Below are positions 26,985 through 34,977 of a stretch of DNA of 64,000 nt, piece after piece. Under the pieces are notes generated by a model. It made no database searches. It saw only the letters and a program-made list of their open reading frames with translations, and was not told the origin of the DNA. How positions within the stretch are numbered: position 1 is the first letter of the stretch; every line of letters starts with the position of its first letter. The stretch comes from Actinomycetota bacterium (GTDB lineage Bacteria; Actinomycetota; Geothermincolia; Geothermincolales; RBG-13-55-18). The stretch covers positions 31,887 through 95,886 of the forward strand of contig JAQVFR010000007.1 in the NCBI GenBank assembly GCA_028697145.1. The letters are read 5' to 3'. The position numbers were made by a program, and so were the translations under genes.

Positions 26985-28253
26985 ATGGCGGACCTGGGCG
27001 CGATCAAACAGCAGATGAAGGTGATGATGAAACTGAGCAAGGCCATGGCCTACGCCTACGGTCTGCGCCTGGGGAAGCTCGACGGCTACGAGCGCCTCAT
27101 CGCGGGCATCTACGGCACCCCCGACCGCATCCCCATCCTCGCCCAGCCCTACACCTACGCCATGGGCATGCACGGCCTTTCGGCCCGGACCTTCTTCAGC
27201 GAGCCCAAGCCGTTCATCAACGCCTCCAGCAACTTCGCCCGCTACTTCGGCATCGATTTCTGGTCGCCGGTGTTCGACTTCTACAACATCGAGCTGGAGG
27301 CCATGGGGCAGAAGCTCATCTGGCGCGACCGCAGCGAGCCCGACGTGGACACCTCCGATCCCCTGATCAAAAGCGAGGACGACTTCGGGCGGCTGCGCCC
27401 CCCGGCCCCCGGGAAAGACGCCCGCATGCCATACGTGCTGGAATCATACCGGCGTTACCTGGACATCATGGGGGTCCCGCCCATGGTCTACGCCTGCTCT
27501 CCCTTCACCATGGCCGTGCTCATCCGCGGCTACGTGAATTTCGTGCGGGACATGCGCCGCAACCCCGCCTTCGCCCACCGCCTCATGGAGTTCCTGAGCA
27601 TGGAGGTGGTGGTGCCCTGGATCGACAAGATGGTCGAGGTAACCGGCGCCTCCATCTTGATCATGTCCGACGCCTGGGCCTCGCAGCCCAACGTCACCAC
27701 CGACATGGTGCGCGAGTTCTGCCTCCCTTACGTCGAGAAGATCATCCGCGCCACCAACTCGCCCCTGCGCACGGTGATGGACACGGGCAGCTGGGGCGAG
27801 CGCGCGGTGGATGATCCGCGCGAGGTGCTGGACATCAAGATGGACATGATGCTGCCCGGCAACGCCTTCAAGGCCCTGCGCCCCTTCTTCCTCCTGGTGT
27901 GGAACGAGGACTACGAGGAGGTGGGCATCCCCTTCGTGAAGGCCTACGCCGAGGAGAAGAAGGTCTGCCTGCTCGTCAACGTGCGACCCGACCTCATCGA
28001 GTCGGGGCCTCCCGAGGCCATCGTGGAGAACGTGCGCAAGCTCGTGCGGGAGGGGGCGGGCAGGGGCCAGACCGCCCTGCTCATCAACCTCGTGCCCATC
28101 GGCACACCGGTGGAGCACGTGCACGCGGCGGTGGCGGCGGCCAGGCAGTTCGGCGTCTATCCCATCATCCCAGACCTGGACACCCAGACCTTCCTCGCGC
28201 CGGAGTTCGTCCCCTTCGACGAGTGGGTGAGGAAGGAAGGCCTGCCGGTTTAA
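26985..28253 (+). CDS. UroD-fold corrinoid-associated protein without the MtaA zinc motif
   Basis: The gene starts at the base after the corrinoid-protein stop. The 422-residue product has the uroporphyrinogen-decarboxylase fold pattern (PDRIPILAQP near the N-terminus and a C-terminal VAAARQFGVYP), with a roughly 40-residue N-terminal extension. Unlike the homologue at 6434, the segment that should carry H-x-C reads TVMDTGSW and no late Cys is found, so a thiol-activating zinc site is probably absent. It may act on the methyl donor side, or use another activation mode. It is tightly paired with its own corrinoid protein, so a methyl-transfer role is well supported by context even though the substrate is not. 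Confidence 0.82.
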   Translation: MADLGAIKQQMKVMMKLSKAMAYAYGLRLGKLDGYERLIAGIYGTPDRIPILAQPYTYAMGMHGLSARTFFSEPKPFINASSNFARYFGIDFWSPVFDFYNIELEAMGQKLIWRDRSEPDVDTSDPLIKSEDDFGRLRPPAPGKDARMPYVLESYRRYLDIMGVPPMVYACSPFTMAVLIRGYVNFVRDMRRNPAFAHRLMEFLSMEVVVPWIDKMVEVTGASILIMSDAWASQPNVTTDMVREFCLPYVEKIIRATNSPLRTVMDTGSWGERAVDDPREVLDIKMDMMLPGNAFKALRPFFLLVWNEDYEEVGIPFVKAYAEEKKVCLLVNVRPDLIESGPPEAIVENVRKLVREGAGRGQTALLINLVPIGTPVEHVHAAVAAARQFGVYPIIPDLDTQTFLAPEFVPFDEWVRKEGLPV

Positions 28254-28275
28254 GCCGCTGGCATGAAATCAAAAA

Positions 28276-28309
28276 GGGGCCGGTCGTAAACCGGCCCCGT
28301 TTGCTTTTT
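28276..28309 (+). terminator. Rho-independent terminator after corrinoid/UroD operon 2
   Basis: The stem GGGGCCGGT/ACCGGCCCC with a 5-base loop is followed by GTTTGCTTTTT, 23 bp after the stop. Confidence 0.92.
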
Positions 28310-28387
28310 ACCCCGCGCCTTTCCCGGTTGTTGCCGATGGATGCTGACGCCGAAGCGGGAGGCTTGATGCCCGCGTCCGGGACGGCT

Positions 28388-28675
28388 TCATTCGTTGTCA
28401 GCGGGCCGGACGTACAGACGGTACATCCGTTCGCCCCCGGCCTTGAAGCAGTCAGAGCAACCTTCGATGCCCTCCGGGCGCAGCTCCTCCAGGAGACACT
28501 CGAACCCGAGTTCCCCGTACTCGCTCAGAACACGGGAAAGATGGTCTCCGCCGGAGATCAAGGCCTCCCTCCAGCCGCCTTCCCCTATCTCCGCTTGCTC
28601 TTGCAGCAGTCGGCAGTGCGGCGGAAAGTTCACCTCGTCGCGCGCTTCACTGTCTTTCATGCGAGTACTTGCCAT
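28388..28675 (-). CDS. Small hypothetical protein with CxxC motif
   Basis: A start at 28675 with CCGGAG five bases upstream gives 95 residues. The sequence is acidic in the middle and ends with CSDCFKAGGERMYRLYVRP. The Cys pair could bind a metal. I do not recognise the family. Codon use resembles its neighbours, and the opposite strand offers no better gene. It reads in the same direction as the 4Fe-4S gene upstream, 175 bp away. A start at 28660 is possible. Confidence 0.5.
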   Translation of the reverse strand: MASTRMKDSEARDEVNFPPHCRLLQEQAEIGEGGWREALISGGDHLSRVLSEYGELGFECLLEELRPEGIEGCSDCFKAGGERMYRLYVRPADNE

Positions 28676-28850
28676 TCTTCTCCGGCAGGCGCCCACCGGG
28701 GCGTTCCGTTACGCCGGGCCGCCACCGGCCCGGGAACCGGGGGTCGTTCCGAAGCGACCTCCGCGAGCGGCACAAGTGAGAGAAGGCTGACCGCTGGACC
28801 CGTACGACCTGCGAGTGCGGAGAGGGGGCCGCATGCCCCGGGCCCGGGCC

Positions 28851-29708
28851 CTAGCGCTTTACCATGCTGTTGGCCTGGTTGGGGCAGACCCTCACGCATT
28901 GCCCGCATCCCTGGCAGTCGAGCACCTGAGCATGACCGTCCCGGAGCCTTCTCTCCTCGAAGGCGCATACCTCGACGCATTTCCCGCATCCCTCGCACTT
29001 CCCCACGTCCACGACGGAGCGGTAGACGGAGGGGATGAACTTGAAGCCGGTGCCCTTGTAGTATATGTAGCCGTTTATGGGCAGGCAGGAGCATCCGCAG
29101 CAGTTGCAGATGACGAAGTAGTTGGCGCTGCCGCGGTAATACATGTGCCGGTCCAGCATGGGCACGAGAGCCAGCTCGTAACACTCCCTGACCTTCTCCT
29201 TCGCTTCCTCCCTGGAGATGACGCGGTAATCCCCGGGGAAGAGGTCCAACCATATCTGCGTGCCGGTCATGATCACGATATCTGTCTCCATGGGGTGGTC
29301 ACAGGCATGGGTGGCGAGGCGGCAGCGGCAGGGCCCCACCGCTACGCGGCTGTCCTCCGGCAGATCGTCGATGAACGCGAGCATCTCCTCCAGGGTCATG
29401 ACCTGGCCGGCGACCATGCGCTCGCCCACGAACTTGCCTGCCAGTAGATAGGACAGCTTCCTTGCCAACGGCTTGCCGAACACGGGATACCTGTCCCGGA
29501 GGTTGAGCACCCAGTAGAGTACCCTCAGGAAACGGACCTCGATCCAGGCGTAGCGCTTGAGCATGAACAGGCGCAGCGGGCTCTTTTCCCCTATGAGCGG
29601 GTCCCCCCAGTGGAGGGTCACCGTCCGCTGCAACATCACCAGCAGCAACGGCATAAAGAGCAGCCTTGCGATGGGACCTTCCTTGCGTCTTGCCGTGCGA
29701 GATACCAT
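28851..29708 (-). CDS. 4Fe-4S dicluster protein with CxC...CNCCGC core, paralogue 2
   Basis: The ATG at 29708 is six bases after GGGAGG (a GTG two codons upstream is possible); 285 residues. A basic N-terminus with a hydrophobic stretch (LLFMPLLLVMLQ, about 18-29) may touch the membrane. The middle has PCRCR and a further C/H group, then ICNCCGCSC at about 203. The C-terminus has two [4Fe-4S] sets (CEGCGKCVEVC and CQGCGQCVRVCP). The central CxC and CNCC groups are shared with the proteins at 9506 and 49842. It probably transfers electrons, possibly in connection with the acyl-CoA dehydrogenase that is divergently transcribed from 29943. Confidence 0.8.
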   Translation of the reverse strand: MVSRTARRKEGPIARLLFMPLLLVMLQRTVTLHWGDPLIGEKSPLRLFMLKRYAWIEVRFLRVLYWVLNLRDRYPVFGKPLARKLSYLLAGKFVGERMVAGQVMTLEEMLAFIDDLPEDSRVAVGPCRCRLATHACDHPMETDIVIMTGTQIWLDLFPGDYRVISREEAKEKVRECYELALVPMLDRHMYYRGSANYFVICNCCGCSCLPINGYIYYKGTGFKFIPSVYRSVVDVGKCEGCGKCVEVCAFEERRLRDGHAQVLDCQGCGQCVRVCPNQANSMVKR

Positions 29709-29942
29709 CTCCACCTCCCGCGATCGATGTCCTTCCTTCTTCCTCGGATACTAGCATTTTATCACTACGGAGCCGGTGCAAAGTGAGAAGCGTCAACGGC
29801 CGGCGATAGGAAACAGAGGCGGGATGATATAATACGGCACGGGGAAAGTCTCAGCAGCACCGGCAACACGCGGCGGCCGCAACATATGCCGTCCTTCTCC
29901 TGACCCATCCGGCGACGGCGATCCATGTTTCAGGGGGTAGAG

Positions 29943-31421
29943 ATGTCTCGAGAACGACTCAGCGATACCGGCAGGCAGTTGCTGCACGATTTTCCAGCCC
30001 TGGCCAAGCTGCGCAAACTCGACCGCAGCAACATAGACAACGTGATAGCCCTGGTCGACAACTGCGCCGCCTTCAACCGCGAACACGCGGAGCCGGTGGC
30101 GCTGGAGCTGGACGAGCGCATCGGCCGTGACACGGACTATTTCGACTGGGACCTCGCCCGGGAGGCGGGATATCACCGGCTCTTCTCCCTGGTCATACCC
30201 GAGGTCGTGGGCGGACTGGCAGGGAAGTATATGCTCACGGCGGGCTACCTGGCTTTCGAGGAGCTGTGCTCGTGCTGTGCCGGTATAGGCAACATGATCG
30301 CCGCCACCGCGCTGGGGATCTCGCCCATGATCACGCCGGGAGGACTGGCGTACTGGGACACCATCCTGCGCGAGATCATGGAGGGAGAGAAGACAGGCAA
30401 GCCGGTGCTCATGGCCTACGCCATCACCGAGCCGTCGGCGGGGACCGACGTCGAGGAGCCCGATTTCCTGGCCAGGGCCAGGATCAACATGGAGGCTAAG
30501 AAGGTCAAAGGGGGGTATCTCCTCAACGGGCGCAAGGTGTTCATCTCCGGCGGCAGGGAGGCAAAGTACCTCACCGTCTGCGCCGCCACCGAGCGGGACC
30601 GGCCGCTCGATACCTGGAGCCTCTTCATGGTGGAAAGGGAAAGGGAGGGAGTCTCCGTCCCCAGGGTGGAGAGGAAGATGGGACAGCGCGCCTGCCACGC
30701 CGCCGAGCTGCTCTTCGAGGACGTATTCATACCCGACGCCAACCTGTTGGGTCAGGAGGGGGACGGCATGGCCACCGGCATACTCTCCATCATGTCCGCC
30801 TCCCGCGGCGCCGTGGGCGGGGTGGGGAGCGGGATAGCCCGGGGCGCCTTCAGGCATTTCCTGGCCTGGGCCAGGGAAGCGAAAAACGGCCGCAAGCCCA
30901 TAGGCGAGCAGCGCATACAGATGGCCCTCGCCGACATGCAGTCCGCCGTCCAGCAGTCGCGGGGGTTGTGCCTGAGCCACGGCCTGGCCGGAGACGAGGT
31001 GTTCGGCGCGCTCATGATCAATCCGCTGGTGAAAGGGCTTTTCAGCCTGCCCCGGGCGGTGCGCCTCTCCCGGCCATACCGCTCTTTCCTGCACTCCTCG
31101 GCGGGGAGGGTCTTCACCGGGCAGATGCTGCGCGTCCTGGTGGACGAGGACGAGCTGACCCACATCCTCTCCCTGGCCTCCCTGGCCAAGTTCTCAGCCA
31201 CGGACAAAGCGGTGTGGGTCGCGTCGCGGGCCCTGGAGCTCATGGGCACGGACGACTCCGTCCACCGGCGCTGGGTGGAGAAGAACTTCCGCGACGCCAA
31301 GCTGACCCAGATCTACGAGGGCACGAACCAGTTGAACCGCCTCACCCATTACCTTATAGAGCTGGCCGGGACGCTCAAGGTGGAGCTGCCGCGGCCCCTG
31401 GAACGCGTGGGCCGGGATTAG
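29943..31421 (+). CDS. Acyl-CoA dehydrogenase family flavoprotein
   Basis: ATG at 29943 sits behind AGGGGG; 492 residues, about 110 longer than common acyl-CoA dehydrogenases. The flavin-loop YAITEPSAGTDVE, the beta-domain KVFISGG and the C-terminal YEGTNQLNR (Glu459, likely the catalytic base) are present. The extra length is spread over the N-terminus and a region around 340-400 (FSLPRAVRLSRP) in the helical C-domain. It introduces a 2,3-double bond in an acyl-CoA using FAD. The electron acceptor is not obvious: no EtfAB is in the window, but a 4Fe-4S protein is divergent from it. A TATAAT box is at 29828-29833. Confidence 0.92.
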   Translation: MSRERLSDTGRQLLHDFPALAKLRKLDRSNIDNVIALVDNCAAFNREHAEPVALELDERIGRDTDYFDWDLAREAGYHRLFSLVIPEVVGGLAGKYMLTAGYLAFEELCSCCAGIGNMIAATALGISPMITPGGLAYWDTILREIMEGEKTGKPVLMAYAITEPSAGTDVEEPDFLARARINMEAKKVKGGYLLNGRKVFISGGREAKYLTVCAATERDRPLDTWSLFMVEREREGVSVPRVERKMGQRACHAAELLFEDVFIPDANLLGQEGDGMATGILSIMSASRGAVGGVGSGIARGAFRHFLAWAREAKNGRKPIGEQRIQMALADMQSAVQQSRGLCLSHGLAGDEVFGALMINPLVKGLFSLPRAVRLSRPYRSFLHSSAGRVFTGQMLRVLVDEDELTHILSLASLAKFSATDKAVWVASRALELMGTDDSVHRRWVEKNFRDAKLTQIYEGTNQLNRLTHYLIELAGTLKVELPRPLERVGRD

Positions 31422-31462
31422 TGACGGGGCCGATGGATCAGGACGTGGCACGGGGTGAAGCC

Positions 31463-32224
31463 ATGAAAGTACCGGAGAACCTGGCGCGGAAGTTCCTCTA
31501 TTACCCCGACCGCCTGCCCCCCGACATGCCCCCTCCCCGCTGGGCGGGAGGCGCGGAGGAGGTTTGGATGGAATGCGACGACGGGGTGAACATCCACGGC
31601 CTGTGGTGGCCCGAGCCGCAGGGCGCGCCGGTCATCCTCTTCCTGCACGGCAACGCGCAGGAGGTCTACAGTTGGTCGCTGGTGCACGAGGAGCTGGCCA
31701 CCACCGGCTGCCGCCTGCTCCTCATCGACTTCCACGGCTACGGAAAGAGCGGCGGCGTGCCCCACGAGGCCGGCCTCTACCTCGACGGCAAGGCTGCCCT
31801 GGGGTGGCTGCGGGAGAGGGACGTCGGGGACTCCGACATCGTCGTCTTCGGTAAATCACTGGGGGGAGGAGTGGCCTGCGAGATAGCCCGGGGCAGGCAG
31901 TTCAAGACCCTGGTGCTCGAGTCCACTTTCACCTCGCTGGCGAGCGTGGCTCGCAATCTCTTTCCATTTCTTCCCAAGGGCGTCCCCCTGGGAGAGGCGT
32001 ACGACTCCATCTCCAAGCTGCCGCAGGCCCGCAGCCCCGTGCTGGTCATCCACGGCGAGAGGGACGAACTCATACCCGTGAGCGAGGGGCAGGCCCTCTT
32101 CGACGCCGCGCCCGAAGCGAAGGAGTTCTACCTGGTGCCGGGGGCCGGGCACAACGATGTCTCCCTGGTGGCTGGACCGGAGTACGCGCGCCGCATCGCC
32201 ACCTTCCTTGGGGTCAGCCCTTAA
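31463..32224 (+). CDS. Alpha/beta hydrolase (Bem46/ABHD13-like)
   Basis: ATG at 31463 follows GGGGTGAAG; 253 residues (an ATG at 31433 would add ten). The oxyanion strand LFLHGNAQ, nucleophile Ser132 in GKSLGGG, Asp201 in GERDELIP and His230 in GAGHND make up the triad. The closest general type is the membrane-associated serine hydrolase group of Bem46/ABHD13, although no transmembrane helix is seen. It could be a thioesterase or esterase for the acyl-CoA pathway, lying 41 bp after the dehydrogenase. Confidence 0.88.
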   Translation: MKVPENLARKFLYYPDRLPPDMPPPRWAGGAEEVWMECDDGVNIHGLWWPEPQGAPVILFLHGNAQEVYSWSLVHEELATTGCRLLLIDFHGYGKSGGVPHEAGLYLDGKAALGWLRERDVGDSDIVVFGKSLGGGVACEIARGRQFKTLVLESTFTSLASVARNLFPFLPKGVPLGEAYDSISKLPQARSPVLVIHGERDELIPVSEGQALFDAAPEAKEFYLVPGAGHNDVSLVAGPEYARRIATFLGVSP

Positions 32225-32390
32225 CATTCATCATTTATTTAGCAGTGGCAAGTTTTCCGCAGCTGAAGGCGAAGGAGAATCCGTTTGAAAGAGCGTACGT
32301 ATTCTGCAGATATGCTAACAAGGGATCATTCTACCGGGGGTGGATTGATTAGTAAAGCTAACGTTATGATTAATGTTAAGGGCTGACCCC

Positions 32391-32996
32391 ATGTGGTGGC
32401 AGGCGCTGGTGGCCGCGTTCGGCCTGACGTTCGTGGCGGAGCTGGGGGACAAGACCCAGCTGATAATCCTCACCCTTTCCGCCAGGCACGGGTTCAGGCA
32501 GGTCTTCCTGGGGGCGGCGGCCGCTTTCGCGCTCCTCAACGCCCTGGCCGTCTCGGTGGGCGTTATCCTCTATGAGTTCGTTCCCGACAGCGTCATAAAA
32601 TACACCGTCTCCGGCATCTTCATCCTCTTCGGGATATTCATGTTGCTGCCCGAGCGGGGAAAGGAGGGGGGCGCTGGGGAGGGCGGCTCATCTGACCCTG
32701 AACCCGGCAGCGGGGAAACGGGGGCGAAGAAGGGGCGCGGCCCTATACTCACCGCCTTTCTCCTCGTCTGCCTGATGGAACTGGGGGACAAGACGCAGCT
32801 CTCGCTGTTGGCGCTCACCGCGAAGTATTCCAGTCCCGTGTTCGTCTTTGTCGGCGGGACGGTGGCGCTCTGGGCCACCTCGCTCATCGGCGCCCTCATC
32901 GGCGGCGGGGTGGGAAGGTTCATCCCCCAGGTATGGATGCGCCGCATCTCCGGCGTCATCTTCATCGCCTTCGGGGTGATCAACCTCTTCTGGTAA
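32391..32996 (+). CDS. GDT1/TMEM165 family (UPF0016) cation exporter
   Basis: ATG at 32391 gives 201 residues; an ATG at 32373 adds six. There are six hydrophobic helices in two halves, each with the family motif E-x-G-D-K-T (ELGDKTQ appears in both). Between the halves lies a Gly/Glu-rich cytoplasmic loop of about 35 residues. Members transport Mn2+ or Ca2+ out of the cytoplasm. The AT-rich 160 bp upstream probably hold the promoter, and the genes on either side give no further clue. Confidence 0.9.
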   Translation: MWWQALVAAFGLTFVAELGDKTQLIILTLSARHGFRQVFLGAAAAFALLNALAVSVGVILYEFVPDSVIKYTVSGIFILFGIFMLLPERGKEGGAGEGGSSDPEPGSGETGAKKGRGPILTAFLLVCLMELGDKTQLSLLALTAKYSSPVFVFVGGTVALWATSLIGALIGGGVGRFIPQVWMRRISGVIFIAFGVINLFW

Positions 32997-33091
32997 CCCT
33001 CAGCCCATCCTTGCGTCTCGAGTCGCAGGCGCAAAACGAGAAGGCCTGGCTTCGTTTCCCATTACTTCAAAGGCGTGGGGAGAAGCGAGCT

Positions 33092-33718
33092 TCACCCCAG
33101 CAACTCCCTCGCTTTCTTCGCGGCCTCGAAAGCGTTGGGGGCGTAGCCGTCGGCGCCCGACTGGTCCGCGAACTCCTGGGTCACCGGGGCTCCACCCACC
33201 ATGATCACCGCCGCCTTGTCCTCGGCGCGCACCGCCTCCACCACCTCGGGGATGCGCTGCATGGTCGAGCTGAGCAGGGCGGACAGCCCCAGGATGTCAG
33301 GCCGGTGCTCGCGGTAGGCCTCGACGAACCGCTCCGTCTTAACGTCCTCGCCTACGTCCACCACCTCGAAACCGGTCCCCTCCAGGCACATGCGCACCAG
33401 GTTCTTGCCGATGGAGTGGATGTCGCCGTGCACCGTGCCCAGCAGCACCAGGCCGCTGCCCCTCTCGGGCCCGCCCAGGTGCGGCTTGAGCACCTCCATG
33501 CCCCGCTGCATGGCCTCGGCGGCCACGATGAGCTCGGGTATGAAGGCCTCGCCCCGCGAGAAGCGCTCCCCGATGTCCTCCATGGCGGGCATCATGGCCC
33601 CCTCCATGATCCGCCTCGGCTCCAATCCCTTCTCCAGGCCGTCGCCAACCAGTCTCCGCGCGTCCTCCTCCTCGCCCGCCAGTATCGCCTGCCTGATGCC
33701 GTCCAGGATGTCCTGCAT
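33092..33718 (-). CDS. Corrinoid (B12-binding) methyltransferase protein, copy 3
   Basis: 208 residues with AAGGAGG before the ATG. Cap domain, then GDIHSIGKN with His101 as the cobalt ligand and MVGGAPVT plus ADGYAPNA near the C-terminus. It follows the UroD-type gene by only 10 bp on the minus strand, so here the order is methyltransferase then corrinoid, as in copy 1. It carries a methyl group for that partner. It differs enough from copies 1 and 2 to suggest a different substrate system rather than a recent duplication. Confidence 0.92.
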   Translation of the reverse strand: MQDILDGIRQAILAGEEEDARRLVGDGLEKGLEPRRIMEGAMMPAMEDIGERFSRGEAFIPELIVAAEAMQRGMEVLKPHLGGPERGSGLVLLGTVHGDIHSIGKNLVRMCLEGTGFEVVDVGEDVKTERFVEAYREHRPDILGLSALLSSTMQRIPEVVEAVRAEDKAAVIMVGGAPVTQEFADQSGADGYAPNAFEAAKKARELLG

Positions 33719-33728
33719 GTCCGCCTCC

Positions 33729-34826
33729 TTATTCCTCGATGCTGATGGGGTAGGCGCCGTATCGTCGGGCCGCCTTGACCATGGCGACGTAGTTCTCCGG
33801 CTTCACCCCGGGGTGGATGGAGTTGGAAGAGCTTATGATGTACCCACCACCCGGAGCCGCCACCCTTATGGTCTCCTTCACCGATTCCGCCACCTCCTCC
33901 TCGCTGCCGAAGGGCAGGAGATAGGTGCAGTCGATGTTCCCCAGGATGCACAGGCGGTCGCCGTACCTCTTTTTCACCTCGCCGATGTCCATGCACTGGG
34001 GCTGTACGGGATGGAAGCCGTCGAAGCCCGCGTCGGCGATGCCGTCCATGATCGGCCACATGTTGCCGTCGGAGTGCTTGAAGATGAGCTTGCCGCGGCG
34101 GTGGGCGTGCTCGGTTATCTGCTGGTGGTAAGGGAAAATGAACTCCTCGTACTGGGCGGGCGATATCAGCGTGGTCTGGTTGAAGGCGAGGTCTCCGTCC
34201 AGCCCGATGATGTCCGCCCCGTTGTCGTAGGCCATGTCCACGACCTCCAGGATATAGTCTGTGACCACCTGTGCCAGGTCCTTCACGAAGGAGGGATTCT
34301 TGATGTAGTGGTAGAGGAGCTTCTCCATGCTCCCCATCAGGCTCCAGCTCTCGCGGAAGGGACCGGGCTGCACCAGCACCTGGGCGACATCGGTGCCCAG
34401 GTTGCCCGCGGCGGCCATGAGCATGAGGAAGTCCGTGGGTTGGGGGTGGTAGGCCTCGAGGCCCTTGAGGTCGGAGGGTTCCCGCACCGGGCCTCCCACC
34501 GCGGTGGCCTCCCCCTCCTCGCTCACGCGCAGGATGCGCCCCCAGCCGTCCCTGACGTGCTCGTCGTCCACCGGTTCCGTCCCCAGCAGGCCGATGGAGG
34601 AGATGCCGTCCAGCTCCAGCTCCCTGGCCACGGTAAAGAGGGTGGTGAGCAGCTTCACCTTCTCCTCCATGGTCATCTGCTGGGCGAACTTCATGGGCGG
34701 CAGGTCGTCGGTGTACAGCGCCCCCAGCTTGATGATGGACTCCTCGTTAAAGGCCATCTCCCACACCGGCACGCGGTCCGGCTCCCTGCGGGCGAAGGCC
34801 TCCAGCATCCTATCCTTGCCGGTCAT
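33729..34826 (-). CDS. UroD-fold corrinoid-associated methyltransferase-like protein with HSDG motif
   Basis: The start at 34826 has GAAGGAGGG upstream; 365 residues. N-terminal REPDRVPVWE is the common UroD-family opening. Where MtaA has H-x-C, this protein has KHSDGN, and the late Cys position reads SSSNSIHPGV. This HSDG type is found in many corrinoid-linked UroD-like proteins of unknown substrate. The adjacent corrinoid gene supports methyl transfer. Zinc-thiolate chemistry as in MtaA is not supported. Confidence 0.85.
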   Translation of the reverse strand: MTGKDRMLEAFARREPDRVPVWEMAFNEESIIKLGALYTDDLPPMKFAQQMTMEEKVKLLTTLFTVARELELDGISSIGLLGTEPVDDEHVRDGWGRILRVSEEGEATAVGGPVREPSDLKGLEAYHPQPTDFLMLMAAAGNLGTDVAQVLVQPGPFRESWSLMGSMEKLLYHYIKNPSFVKDLAQVVTDYILEVVDMAYDNGADIIGLDGDLAFNQTTLISPAQYEEFIFPYHQQITEHAHRRGKLIFKHSDGNMWPIMDGIADAGFDGFHPVQPQCMDIGEVKKRYGDRLCILGNIDCTYLLPFGSEEEVAESVKETIRVAAPGGGYIISSSNSIHPGVKPENYVAMVKAARRYGAYPISIEE

Positions 34827-34877
34827 GATCTTCCCTCCTTCTTTCGATATATCACAGGTTCGTTCCATTCCCCGAAG

Positions 34878-34955
34878 GGTGGGGTCAGGTGTTGCGTTTT
34901 GCGCCGCAGGCGCGAGATGTCAAGACCTGACCACGTTTCCCATTGCTCAAGACCA
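34878..34955. repeat. REP/MITE-like element, type B copy 1
   Basis: About 78 bp between two minus-strand genes. It begins GGTGGGGTCAGGTGTTGCG and holds CAAGACCTGACC, an imperfect inverted repeat of the first end, then ends TCAAGACCA. It aligns over its full length with 48607-48684. Confidence 0.75.
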
Positions 34956-34977
34956 ACGCCGGGTCGTGACAGAGCCC

